This document shows positions 1-7,279 of a stretch of 26,540 bases of DNA, piece by piece. The notes beneath the pieces are model-generated. The model searched no databases. It had not been told where the DNA came from and saw nothing but the letters and a program-made list of their open reading frames with translations. Source of the DNA: CAYMUC01 sp964393535 (GTDB lineage: Bacteria; Actinomycetota; Acidimicrobiia; Acidimicrobiales; Ilumatobacteraceae). The stretch covers positions 1-26,540 of the forward strand of contig CAYMUC010000033.1 in assembly GCA_964393535.1 (NCBI GenBank), given 5' to 3'. Position numbers and translations under genes: made by a program. Position 1 is the stretch's first letter. Each line of letters opens with the position of its first letter.

Positions 1-107
1 GCAACGGAGTGCAACTCGTTGTGGATGCGATGCCGTTCGCCACGGGCATGCGCCCGGACCTCGGCCCGGGCGGGTGCGACCTGCTCGGTGCGGTGACGCT
101 TGCTCAT
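1..107 (-). CDS. Unknown protein, N-terminal fragment
   Basis: This is the first 35 codons of a gene on the minus strand that runs off the window edge. The ATG at 107-105 follows a strong Shine-Dalgarno sequence (AGGAGG, 5 bases before the start), which makes the start convincing. The visible peptide begins MSKRHRTEQVAP and is rich in Arg, His and Glu, with no membrane segment or recognisable motif. A possible -10 box (TACGGT on the minus strand, about 155-160) lies in the 95-base gap after the upstream crotonase gene. I do not recognise the family, and the fragment is too short to assign a function. Confidence 0.5.
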   Translation of the reverse strand, partial: MSKRHRTEQVAPARAEVRAHARGERHRIHNELHSV

Positions 108-202
108 CGGTACCTCCTGAACTCGGCTTCCGACTAGCTCCCCCTGCGGGGCACCGTACACCTGTCGTTCACCCAGGGGAAGTACCTCCTCGTCACCGAT
201 CC

Positions 203-964
203 TCAGCGGTTCGAGATCCGAGCCTGCATGGCGGCCAGTCGCTCGGCGAAGAACGGTTGGCGGGTACTCCACAACTGCGGCTCCAGTTCACGGGCGATCG
301 CCTCGTCGTGGTGCACGATGCCGGCCATGTCGCGCATGGTCGCCTTGGTGGTGATCACGAGTTCCCGAGGCGCAGCGGCAGCGCCCGCCGCCAGCGACCG
401 AGCCGCCGACATCAACTCGTCGTCCTCGACACAACGGTGCACCAGGCCCACCCTCTCTGCACCCGCACCGTCGAGGATCTCGCCGAACAGCACCGCCGCC
501 ATGGCCGCCTGCGACCCCACGAGCCGCTGCAGCATCCAGGTGTGGCCGCCACCGGGATGAATGCCCAACGTGAGGAAGCGGGTGTCGAACTTGGCGCGGC
601 GCGCCGCCACGCGAACATCGCAGCCCAACGCCAGGTTCATACCCGCACCCACCGCGGCACCGTTCACCGCCGCGATGGTGGGCAGTGGGCTACGAGCAAT
701 GCGCAGGAACCCTTCGTAGATGTTCAGCAGGCCCTCGGAGGTGGCTTCGGCCAGGTTGCCGAGATTGGCTCCGGCACAGAACGCAGGAGCGGCACCGGTC
801 ACGATCACCGCACCCACCGACGTGTCGGCCTCGACGGCATCCATCGCCGCCACGATCTCGGCCACCATCGGCGCCGTCAGCGTGTTGCGCTCTTCGGGGC
901 GATTCAGGGTGAGCGTGGCGATGCCATCGGCGATATCGACGAGAACGAGTTCCATGGCGGCCAT
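203..964 (-). CDS. Enoyl-CoA hydratase/isomerase (crotonase) family protein
   Basis: The product has 253 residues, the usual length of a single-domain crotonase-fold protein acting on CoA thioesters. The N-terminal strand ATLTLNRPEERNTL, the oxyanion-hole region APAFCAGANL and the GAGMNLALGCDVRVA helix are clear family marks. By eye alignment to rat enoyl-CoA hydratase, both catalytic glutamates are absent: Glu144 corresponds to Asn in GAGMNLAL, and Glu164 corresponds to Phe in KFDTRFLTLG. It is therefore unlikely to be a classical hydratase; its true reaction (isomerase, hydrolase, lyase or other) cannot be told from sequence. An alternative ATG lies three codons downstream (955), giving MELVLVDIADG, and is equally plausible. 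It is divergent from the 1015 gene, with about 50 bases between them. Confidence 0.88.
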   Translation of the reverse strand: MAAMELVLVDIADGIATLTLNRPEERNTLTAPMVAEIVAAMDAVEADTSVGAVIVTGAAPAFCAGANLGNLAEATSEGLLNIYEGFLRIARSPLPTIAAVNGAAVGAGMNLALGCDVRVAARRAKFDTRFLTLGIHPGGGHTWMLQRLVGSQAAMAAVLFGEILDGAGAERVGLVHRCVEDDELMSAARSLAAGAAAAPRELVITTKATMRDMAGIVHHDEAIARELEPQLWSTRQPFFAERLAAMQARISNR

Positions 965-1014
965 CTTCGCGCACGGCAGTGAGGGCCCAGCCGTGGGATA
1001 GGTTCGACTGCACC

Positions 1015-1620
1015 ATGTTGGATCACGTGTTCACCGATGCCATCAGCGCACTCCGGGACGCCTTCGAGGGCGCCTACCTGGAGCGCCAGGCGTTCGAGGA
1101 ACACTTCCAGGCCGATGTGCTGTTGGGCGACCTGTCGTGGGAGACCAGTTACGGGCTCCCTGGCGAGGGACGGCCACCACGGGTCGTGGCTCACGTCACC
1201 TTCGACTGGCCCACCTGGAGCCAGACCGCCTACCGCCGTTGGTATGTGGACGAGGTGCTCGAGGAACAGCCAGCCATCGAGATCGAGATCGCACTGCGAG
1301 TGCAGCGCCTGGCGCACCAACCCGATCCGGCGGTGGTGCGTGAGGTCCTCCCCGACACCAGCCCCCTGTTGGGCGACGAACGCCTGGAATGCGCCGGCAT
1401 CACCGTGGAGATCGCCTACCCGGGTGCTGAGGACGACACCCCCGACTTCGCCGTGGAGATCACCTACGAGGGCCTGTACCGGTTGGCCGAGGACACGCTG
1501 GCCGATGGATCCAGCACGCTGCTCGACGAACACTTCGGCAGTCTGGGCGGCTGGATCGCGTCGATGCTGGTGCGCCTCGGCGATCTGAAACTCGACTTTC
1601 TTCCCGCCGACGAGGCCTGA
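1015..1620 (+). CDS. Unknown conserved-looking soluble protein
   Basis: The product has 201 residues, is acidic and has no signal peptide or membrane segment. It is rich in Trp and Tyr in its first half (FDWPTWSQTAYRRWYVDE), and its C-terminal part contains GGWIASMLVRLGDLKLDF. I do not recognise the family. The ATG at 1015 is preferred over the upstream in-frame GTG at 979 because a TAGGTT box at 999-1004 ends 10 bases before it, consistent with a leaderless or near-leaderless transcript, and because 979 lies close to the divergent crotonase start. It sits 15 bases upstream of the next crotonase gene on the same strand, so the two are probably cotranscribed. Codon usage matches its neighbours. 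Confidence 0.75.
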   Translation: MLDHVFTDAISALRDAFEGAYLERQAFEEHFQADVLLGDLSWETSYGLPGEGRPPRVVAHVTFDWPTWSQTAYRRWYVDEVLEEQPAIEIEIALRVQRLAHQPDPAVVREVLPDTSPLLGDERLECAGITVEIAYPGAEDDTPDFAVEITYEGLYRLAEDTLADGSSTLLDEHFGSLGGWIASMLVRLGDLKLDFLPADEA

Positions 1621-1635
1621 TACCGAAGGAGACCC

Positions 1636-2427
1636 ATGTCCGACTCACCCGTGCTGCTGGAGGTGAGCGACCACATCGCCACCATCACGTTGAATCGGCC
1701 CGAAGCACGAAACGCTCTGTCCAGCGAGGTGCTGCGCCTGCTCCCCGAACTCATGGTGCAGGCCGACGCCGACGACGACGTGGCGGTGATCGTGCTCACC
1801 GGTACCGATCCGGCGTTCTGCGCAGGCCTCGACCTCAAGGAACTCGGTTCCAGTGGAGCCAACCTCGGTGGGGGGACAGGGGCCAGTGGCGGCAAGAACC
1901 GGTATGGCGCCCGAGGGCCGTTTCCCGCCGTGTCCAAGCCGCTCATCGGCGCCGTCAACGGCGTCTCCGTCACCGGCGGATTGGAGTTGGCCCTGAACTG
2001 CGACTTTCTCATCGCCTCGGACAGGGCCCGCTTTGGTGACACGCACGCCCGAGTGGGCGTGATGCCGGGCTGGGGCCTCACGGTGCTGCTGCCCCAGGCC
2101 ATCGGATTGCGGCGAGCCCGCGAGATGAGTTTCAGCGGCAACTTCCTCACCGCCGACGAAGCCCTGCAATGGGGATTGGTGAACCATGTCGTGCCACACG
2201 ATCAGTTGATGACCGTGACTCGTCAGATCGCCTCGGACATCGCCGGGAACGACGCCACCGGGGTGCGACAGATCCGTGCCACCTACGCCGAGATCGCCCA
2301 CGACGACGATGCGTGGGAGATCGAGGCTCGGGAGTCGGCGGCGTGGCGCACGTCTCGATTCGACCCTGCCACCGTGGCCGAACGCCGGGCCGCCATCACC
2401 GAGCGGGGTCGAGGCCAGGGAGTCTGA
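1636..2427 (+). CDS. Enoyl-CoA hydratase family protein
   Basis: The product is a 263-residue crotonase-fold protein, probably acting on acyl-CoA in fatty-acid or related catabolism. The start ATG is preceded by GAAGGAGA, a good ribosome binding site. Family marks are ITLNRPEARNALS near the N-terminus, the oxyanion-hole segment DPAFCAGLDLKEL and the helix TGGLELALNCDFLIAS. The first catalytic glutamate (rat Glu144) is kept in GGLELAL; the second (Glu164) aligns with His in ARFGDTHARVG, so it is a one-glutamate member and may be an isomerase or a hydratase with altered chemistry. A glycine-rich loop (about residues 73-95) replaces the usual substrate-lid segment. Its 3' end overlaps the convergent hydrolase gene by 32 bases. 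Confidence 0.9.
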   Translation: MSDSPVLLEVSDHIATITLNRPEARNALSSEVLRLLPELMVQADADDDVAVIVLTGTDPAFCAGLDLKELGSSGANLGGGTGASGGKNRYGARGPFPAVSKPLIGAVNGVSVTGGLELALNCDFLIASDRARFGDTHARVGVMPGWGLTVLLPQAIGLRRAREMSFSGNFLTADEALQWGLVNHVVPHDQLMTVTRQIASDIAGNDATGVRQIRATYAEIAHDDDAWEIEARESAAWRTSRFDPATVAERRAAITERGRGQGV

Positions 2428-3298
2428 GGACCTGCGTGAGCACGCCCACGATGTCGTGGGCCAGGATCGCTGCGCCGTTCATGTTGAGGTGGAATCCGTC
2501 GTCGGCGCGGACCTTCTTCCCCACTCCGTCACGCGGATCCACGATGTAGTCGGCGTACCCGCCACTGTGACCTGAGAATCGTGCCCACGTGTCCACGTAG
2601 TGCAGACGATCCCGTTCGGGATGCGCGTCGAGCTCCGCCACCACGGCATCTCGCTGCACCACGAGGCGTTCGGTGAACGACGGCGACGAGGCGTTGGGGA
2701 TACCCACCCACACCACGTGACGGTCGCCCACCAGCATGAGATCCAACACCTCGCGAACTCGCTCCCGGTAGACCTCGGTCCAGGTCGGATCGGCCACGGG
2801 CACCGAACGGCCGTCGACGGCGAGATCCTGGGCGTCGTTTCCACCGAACGTGACCACGACCACGTGTGGATCGATGGCCGAGAGTTGCTGTCTTAGCCGG
2901 GCTGGCCAGTCGAAGAAGTCGGGGCGCGACAGTCCCGACGAGACCTTGTAGTCGAGAGCGGTGTCGACCACGCCGGTGGGGTCGAGTCGCTGTTGGAGGG
3001 CCGGGCCGAACGCACCGGCGTCCGAGTCGCCCACGATGAGCACCCGTGCACGATCGGCGGTCGTGGGCACCCACACCGTGGTGCTGGGAGCGACCGATGA
3101 CGGTGGACTCGTGACGACGCGAGCTTCAGACACCACCGTGGTCTGCTGCAGAACGGGAGCAGCATCGCTGCGCAGCACGCTGAGCAGACCCGCCACCACT
3201 CCCGACACCGCTGCTCCCACAAGCGCGAGCAGGATGAGCAGCGCGACGGCGCGTCGACGCCGGATCTGACGTGCTCGAGCATCCGTTGCACGACCCAT
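2396..3298 (-). CDS. Membrane-anchored SGNH/GDSL hydrolase (DUF459-like)
   Basis: The 300-residue product has an Arg-rich cytoplasmic start, one transmembrane segment (about residues 17-41), a Ser/Thr/Pro-rich linker, then an extracytoplasmic SGNH hydrolase domain. Catalytic blocks are visible: GDS with Ser92, GGND with Asn154, and the DxxH block DGFH with His270. The family contains esterases and carbohydrate deacetylases that act on the cell surface; the substrate here is unknown. I chose the ATG at 3298 because a TATCGT box on the minus strand (3309-3314) lies 10 bases upstream; an in-frame GTG at 3310 would add four residues and falls next to that box. It is divergent from the BMP lipoprotein gene and convergent with the 1636 crotonase. 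Confidence 0.85.
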   Translation of the reverse strand: MGRATDARARQIRRRRAVALLILLALVGAAVSGVVAGLLSVLRSDAAPVLQQTTVVSEARVVTSPPSSVAPSTTVWVPTTADRARVLIVGDSDAGAFGPALQQRLDPTGVVDTALDYKVSSGLSRPDFFDWPARLRQQLSAIDPHVVVVTFGGNDAQDLAVDGRSVPVADPTWTEVYRERVREVLDLMLVGDRHVVWVGIPNASSPSFTERLVVQRDAVVAELDAHPERDRLHYVDTWARFSGHSGGYADYIVDPRDGVGKKVRADDGFHLNMNGAAILAHDIVGVLTQVLRLPGLDPAR

Positions 3299-3357
3299 GA
3301 CCGGGCGCACGATAACGCTCGAGCAAGAACGTCACACGCATGTCGTAATCGGCTCCC

Positions 3358-3384
3358 GTGCCAGGCCAGTAGTGTTGCTGGCAC
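3358..3384. promoter_or_regulatory. Inverted repeat over a putative -10 box (operator candidate)
   Basis: Two perfect 7-base arms, GTGCCAG (3358-3364) and CTGGCAC (3378-3384), are separated by 13 bases. A TAGTGT hexamer at 3370-3375 lies inside the spacer and fits a -10 box for the downstream BMP gene. If so, the repeat covers the promoter and would be read as protein-binding DNA rather than as an RNA hairpin. No good -35 element is visible. A nucleoside-responsive repressor is a reasonable but unproven partner. Confidence 0.45.
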
Positions 3385-3400
3385 CAAACACCACGATCCT

Positions 3401-3423
3401 CACGCCCCGGCGTGGAGGGGGAG
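3401..3423 (+). promoter_or_regulatory. Leader hairpin next to the ribosome binding site of the BMP gene
   Basis: CACGCC (3401-3406) and GGCGTG (3409-3414) can form a short hairpin that ends at the start of the purine-rich ribosome binding site GGAGGGGGAG (3414-3423). The ATG follows at 3434. The hairpin could limit access to the site or protect the 5' end of the message. No known riboswitch fold was recognised. Confidence 0.35.
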
Positions 3424-3433
3424 ACACAACACC

Positions 3434-4483
3434 ATGCGTACACATCGACGCCTGCTGACAGCGGTATCGCTCGTCGGCGCGCTCGGCCTGGTCGCTGCAG
3501 CCTGTGGCAACGACGACGACTCGTCGACCACGACCGCACCGGCCCAGGCCGCAACGGGACCCGCCGTCGGCCTGTTGTTCGACATCACCGGCCGAGGCGA
3601 CAAGTCCTTCAACGACGCCGCTGCCGCCGCACTCGACAAGGCCACTGCCGAGTTGGGCATCACACCCAGCGAGTCGGCTCCCGTGAGCGACGGGGACCGC
3701 GTCGAGCGGCTCAAGGGCATGCTCGATGGCGGCAACGAGCTCGTGATCGGCGTCGGCTTCCTGTGGGGCGATGCCATCACGGCCGCAGCGGCAGAGAACC
3801 CCGACACGACGTTCGCGATCGTGGACTCGGTGGTCGACGCTCCGAACGCATTCTCGATCGTCTTCGCCGAGGAGCAGGGATCGTTCCTGGTCGGCGCTGC
3901 AGCAGCGCTCAAGACCAAGACCAACAAGGTGGGCTTCATCGGTGGCGTCGAGAATGACCTCATCAAGAAGTTCGAGGCCGGCTTCACCGCTGGCGTGAAG
4001 GCTGTGAACGCCGACATCGAGGTGCTCGCCCAGTACATCACCCAGCCACCGGACTTCAGCGGCTTCAACGATCCCGCCAAGGGCAAGGAGATCGCAGCGG
4101 CCATGTACGCCGACGGTGCCGACGTCATCTACTCCGCTGCCGGCGGTTCGGGCCTGGGGGCGTTCGAAGCCGCCAAGGATGCAGGTGCACCCGGCGAAGT
4201 GTGGGCCATCGGCGTGGACTCGGACCAGTACAACCTGGTCAGCCCCGAACTGCAGCCGTACATCCTCACCTCCATGCTGAAGAAGGTCGATGTCGCCGTG
4301 TACGACGCCATCTCCACCTTTGTGTCGACCGGAAGCGTGTCGGGTCTGAAGTCGTACGACCTGGCGGCCGGTGGCGTGGGCTACTCGACCTCGGGCGGCT
4401 TCGTGGACGACATCGCTGCCGATCTCGACGCCTATGCCGCCAGGATCGCCAGTGGCGAGATCGTGGTGCCCACCGCACCCTGA
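3434..4483 (+). CDS. BMP-family nucleoside-binding lipoprotein of an ABC importer
   Basis: The product is a 349-residue substrate-binding lipoprotein. The signal peptide runs to a lipobox ending VAAAC with Cys24, followed by an Asn/Asp/Ser/Thr linker typical of actinobacterial lipoproteins. The mature part carries BMP/PnrA family marks: GRGDKSFNDAA near the start of the domain, IGVDSDQY in the second lobe and ILTSMLKKVDVAVYDAI near the C-terminus. Characterised members bind purine or pyrimidine nucleosides, and the deaminase and phosphoribosyltransferase genes downstream fit that role. It is the first gene of the importer locus but is separated from the ATPase gene by 118 bases holding a strong terminator, as expected for a binding protein made in excess of its transporter. 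Confidence 0.93.
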   Translation: MRTHRRLLTAVSLVGALGLVAAACGNDDDSSTTTAPAQAATGPAVGLLFDITGRGDKSFNDAAAAALDKATAELGITPSESAPVSDGDRVERLKGMLDGGNELVIGVGFLWGDAITAAAAENPDTTFAIVDSVVDAPNAFSIVFAEEQGSFLVGAAAALKTKTNKVGFIGGVENDLIKKFEAGFTAGVKAVNADIEVLAQYITQPPDFSGFNDPAKGKEIAAAMYADGADVIYSAAGGSGLGAFEAAKDAGAPGEVWAIGVDSDQYNLVSPELQPYILTSMLKKVDVAVYDAISTFVSTGSVSGLKSYDLAAGGVGYSTSGGFVDDIAADLDAYAARIASGEIVVPTAP

Positions 4484-4507
4484 TCCTCGCTCGGTCACTG
4501 AACGCGA

Positions 4508-4541
4508 CGATCGTGCCCGCCCCTCGGGGCGGGCACGATCG
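4508..4541 (+). terminator. Strong hairpin terminator after the BMP gene
   Basis: A perfect 16-base inverted repeat has arms at 4508-4523 and 4526-4541 with a tiny TC-centred loop, so the real stem is about 15 pairs with a four-base loop. It starts 24 bases after the BMP stop codon. There is no U tract after it, as is common for hairpin terminators in high-GC actinobacteria. It probably ends or attenuates transcription between the binding-protein gene and the ATPase gene, and may stabilise the 3' end of the BMP message. Confidence 0.75.
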
Positions 4542-4601
4542 CGTCCAGGTCCCAGTCGGGCGTCACCAGCACCCGCAGCCATCGGCTAGAACTTCTCTCG
4601 C

Positions 4602-6143
4602 ATGACCTCCGACCGTCCCCCCGAGCCGACCCAAGGGGTGGCCATCGAGTTACGGGACATCGTGAAGCGCTTCCCCGGTGTGGTCGCCAACAACGGTGTG
4701 AATCTCACGGTGCGCCACGGCACGGTGCACGCCATCGTGGGCGAGAACGGTGCCGGAAAGTCCACCCTCATGAAGACGCTCTACGGTGCGCACCGGCCCG
4801 ATGAGGGAACGGTGATGGTGAACGGGACGGCGCGCCAGTTCCGCAGCCCCAGAGACGCCATCGCGGTGGGCATCGGCATGGTGTTCCAGCACTTCATGCT
4901 GGCCGACAACCTGACGGTGTGGGAGAACATCGTGCTGGGCCAAGAGCCTGGTCGGGCATGGCGTCTCGACGAGAGCGGGGCGCGCCGCCGAATCGCGGAA
5001 CTCGGTGAGCGGTACGGCCTCGGCGTTGACCCTCAGGCCTTGATCGGCGACCTGGGGGTGGGTGAGAAGCAGCGCGTCGAGATCCTCAAGGTGTTGTACC
5101 GGGGCGCCGAGATCCTCATCCTCGACGAGCCGACGGCCGTCCTGGTCCCTCACGAGGTCGAGGAACTGTTCCGGTCGTTGCGCGACCTGACTGCCAGCGG
5201 GGCCACGGTCGTGTTCATCTCGCACAAACTCGACGAGGTGCTGCGTTACGCCGATGCCATCACGGTGATCAGAGCCGGGCGCACCGTGGCAGAGGTGCAC
5301 TACCCGTCGACGGTCACGGCGTACGAGCTCGCCGAGCTGATGGTGGGCAGCGAACTTCCCCACCCCGAGACCGCCGTGCGGTTGATCGGTGAGCAGGTTC
5401 GCCTCGACGTCCGTGACCTCGCTGTGGTGATACCGGAGTCGCAGCGGCGCGCCCTCGACGGCGTCTCGCTCCGAGTGCACGCCAGTGAGATCGTGGGGAT
5501 CGCCGGCGTCGAGGGCAACGGTCAGACCGAACTGATCGAGGCGATCATGGGCCTGCGGGCGGCCAGTGGCGTGGTGCGGGTGGACGATCAGGACCTGACA
5601 CCTCTCACAACCTTGCAGCGCCGGGCGGCTGGCGTCGGGTACATCCCCGAGGATCGCCAACGCGACGGCCTCGTGCTCACGATGCCGTTGTGGGAGAACG
5701 CCATGCTGGGTCACCAGACCGGCGAACCGTTTTCCACGGGCGCCTGGGTGGACCGGGTGGCAGCACGCCGGCGCAGCGTCGCGATCATCGACGAGTTCGA
5801 CGTGCGCACACCGGGACCCGACACCCCGGCCTACACGCTGTCGGGGGGAAACCAGCAGAAGTTGGTCGTGGGCCGCGAGATGACCACCGATCCGCGGGTG
5901 CTGGTGGCCGCCAACCCCACACGCGGAGTCGATGTGGGGGCACAGTCGGTGATCTGGGAGATTCTTCGTTCGGCACGTGACCGAGGTCTGGCCACACTGC
6001 TGGTGTCGGCCGACCTCGAGGAACTCATCGGATTGTCGGACCGCCTCCTGGTGATGCTGCGGGGCCGCATCGTGGCCGAGGTGGATCCACGTTCGGTCAG
6101 CCCTGGTGAACTGGGTTCGTACATGACGGGGGTGCGGTCATGA
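4602..6143 (+). CDS. Nucleoside ABC importer, double-domain ATP-binding protein
   Basis: The 513-residue protein has two ABC domains in tandem, as in the YufO/NupA ATPases that serve BMP-type importers. Domain 1 has Walker A GENGAGKST (residues 47-55), the Q-loop MVFQHFML, signature LGVGEKQ (151-157), Walker B ILILDEP with Glu176, and the switch His in VFISHKLDE. Domain 2 has a degenerate Walker A (GVEGNGQTEL, without the Lys), signature LSGGNQQKLVVG and a Walker B that reads VAANPTRG, so it is probably non-hydrolytic, which is usual for this family. A TAGAAC hexamer 9 bases before the ATG may be a weak leaderless promoter. The 3' end overlaps the first permease gene by 4 bases (ATGA). Confidence 0.93.
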   Translation: MTSDRPPEPTQGVAIELRDIVKRFPGVVANNGVNLTVRHGTVHAIVGENGAGKSTLMKTLYGAHRPDEGTVMVNGTARQFRSPRDAIAVGIGMVFQHFMLADNLTVWENIVLGQEPGRAWRLDESGARRRIAELGERYGLGVDPQALIGDLGVGEKQRVEILKVLYRGAEILILDEPTAVLVPHEVEELFRSLRDLTASGATVVFISHKLDEVLRYADAITVIRAGRTVAEVHYPSTVTAYELAELMVGSELPHPETAVRLIGEQVRLDVRDLAVVIPESQRRALDGVSLRVHASEIVGIAGVEGNGQTELIEAIMGLRAASGVVRVDDQDLTPLTTLQRRAAGVGYIPEDRQRDGLVLTMPLWENAMLGHQTGEPFSTGAWVDRVAARRRSVAIIDEFDVRTPGPDTPAYTLSGGNQQKLVVGREMTTDPRVLVAANPTRGVDVGAQSVIWEILRSARDRGLATLLVSADLEELIGLSDRLLVMLRGRIVAEVDPRSVSPGELGSYMTGVRS

Positions 6144-7279
6144 TCGCCCGACTGCGCCGAGGCCTCATCGCTCCGGCCGTCGCCGCCGCCATTGCGCTCG
6201 TGGTGTCGTCCATCGCTCTGGTGATCAGTGGCAACAGTCCCGTCACCGCCTTCGTGGAGATGTGGAAGACCATCGACTCCAGCGAGTCGGTGGTGCTGAT
6301 CATCAACCGGGCGGTGCCGTACTACGTGGCGGGCGTCGCGGTGGCGATCGGGTTCCGCATGAACCTGTTCAACATCGGCGCCAACGGTCAGTACACGCTG
6401 GCGGCGTTGCTGGCCGCCTCCGCAGGTGCAGCCGTGTCGCTGCCCGCACCCTTGCACGTGGCGTTCATCCTGGTGATCGCCGTCTGTGTCGGTGCGCTGT
6501 GGGCGGCCATCGCAGGGGTCCTGAAGGTGACCCGGGGCGTGAACGAGGTCATCTCGACGATCATGCTCAACTACATCGCCACCGGCATCACCGCCTTCCT
6601 GGTGGCCGAGTACCTCCGCAACCCCGACACGCTGCTGGTGGCCGAGACCCGGACACTGCCCGAGTCGGCACGCCTACCGTCGTTGAACCCCTTGCTGGAA
6701 CTCGTGGGCATCGACATCGGCGGCAACGCCAAACTCTTCGGATTCCTCCCCTTCGCCATCGCTCTGGGCATCGGGTACCACCTCCTGCTGAACCGCAGTC
6801 GCTTCGGCTACGAACTGCGGGTCTCGGGCGCCAACCCGGCTGCCGCCCGAACCGCGGGCATCAACCCCAACGCCATGGTGCTCAAGGCCATCGTCCTGTC
6901 GGGAGCTGTCGCCGGTCTGGTGGGCATGAGTTCGCTGCTGGCCGACCCGCAGTTCTACAAATACGGCGACCAGTTCCCCAAGACTCTCGGTTTCACCGGT
7001 ATCGCCCTGGCACTCTTGGGCCGCAATCACCCGGCGGGGGTGGCGGTGGCAGCACTGGTGTGGGCCACCATCGAGCGGGCCACGCAACGGCTGTCGCCTC
7101 TCGGTATCCCCCAGGAGATCGGTGTGATCCTCCAGGGGTCGTTCCTCCTGGCCGCCGTGGTGGCCTACGAGGTGGTGCAGCGACGCAACGCCGAGGCCAC
7201 CGCCCGCGAAGCGGCACGTGCGACCAGCACTACGCCACCACCAACCGCGGGTTCTCCCTCCAGCGAGGTGGCGTCATGA
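6140..7279 (+). CDS. Nucleoside ABC importer permease 1
   Basis: The 379-residue, strongly hydrophobic protein belongs to the BPD_transp_2 permease family (YufP/NupP type). Marks include AVPYYVAGVAVAIGFRMNLFNIGANGQ, the region GVNEVISTIMLNYIATG and a late RVSGANPAAARTAGIN loop that should contact the ATPase. About eight to ten transmembrane segments are apparent, followed by a short Ala/Thr/Pro-rich cytoplasmic tail. The start codon overlaps the ATPase stop (ATGA), and its own stop overlaps the next permease start in the same way, so the subunits are translationally coupled. It would form the heterodimeric channel with permease 2. Confidence 0.92.
   Translation: MIARLRRGLIAPAVAAAIALVVSSIALVISGNSPVTAFVEMWKTIDSSESVVLIINRAVPYYVAGVAVAIGFRMNLFNIGANGQYTLAALLAASAGAAVSLPAPLHVAFILVIAVCVGALWAAIAGVLKVTRGVNEVISTIMLNYIATGITAFLVAEYLRNPDTLLVAETRTLPESARLPSLNPLLELVGIDIGGNAKLFGFLPFAIALGIGYHLLLNRSRFGYELRVSGANPAAARTAGINPNAMVLKAIVLSGAVAGLVGMSSLLADPQFYKYGDQFPKTLGFTGIALALLGRNHPAGVAVAALVWATIERATQRLSPLGIPQEIGVILQGSFLLAAVVAYEVVQRRNAEATAREAARATSTTPPPTAGSPSSEVAS

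Noticed and set aside
108..202. Second Shine-Dalgarno-like GAGGAGG (minus strand, about 184-190) followed by a 12-codon GTG frame
   Set aside because: The spacing to the GTG is about 12 bases, and the peptide has no regulatory codon run, so a leader peptide cannot be supported.
3385..3433. Purine riboswitch in the leader of the BMP gene
   Set aside because: The leader is too short for the three-way junction, and the expected conserved loops are absent; only a small hairpin beside the ribosome binding site is seen.
3332..4582. Long minus-strand open frame opposite the BMP lipoprotein gene
   Set aside because: The + strand frame has a lipobox and BMP family motifs; the opposite frame is a high-GC shadow.
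6262..7275. Long open frame in front of permease 2 (continuous to 8523)
   Set aside because: It is out of frame with permease 1, which has clear membrane-protein content in the same bases. The extension is Arg/His-rich shadow sequence.
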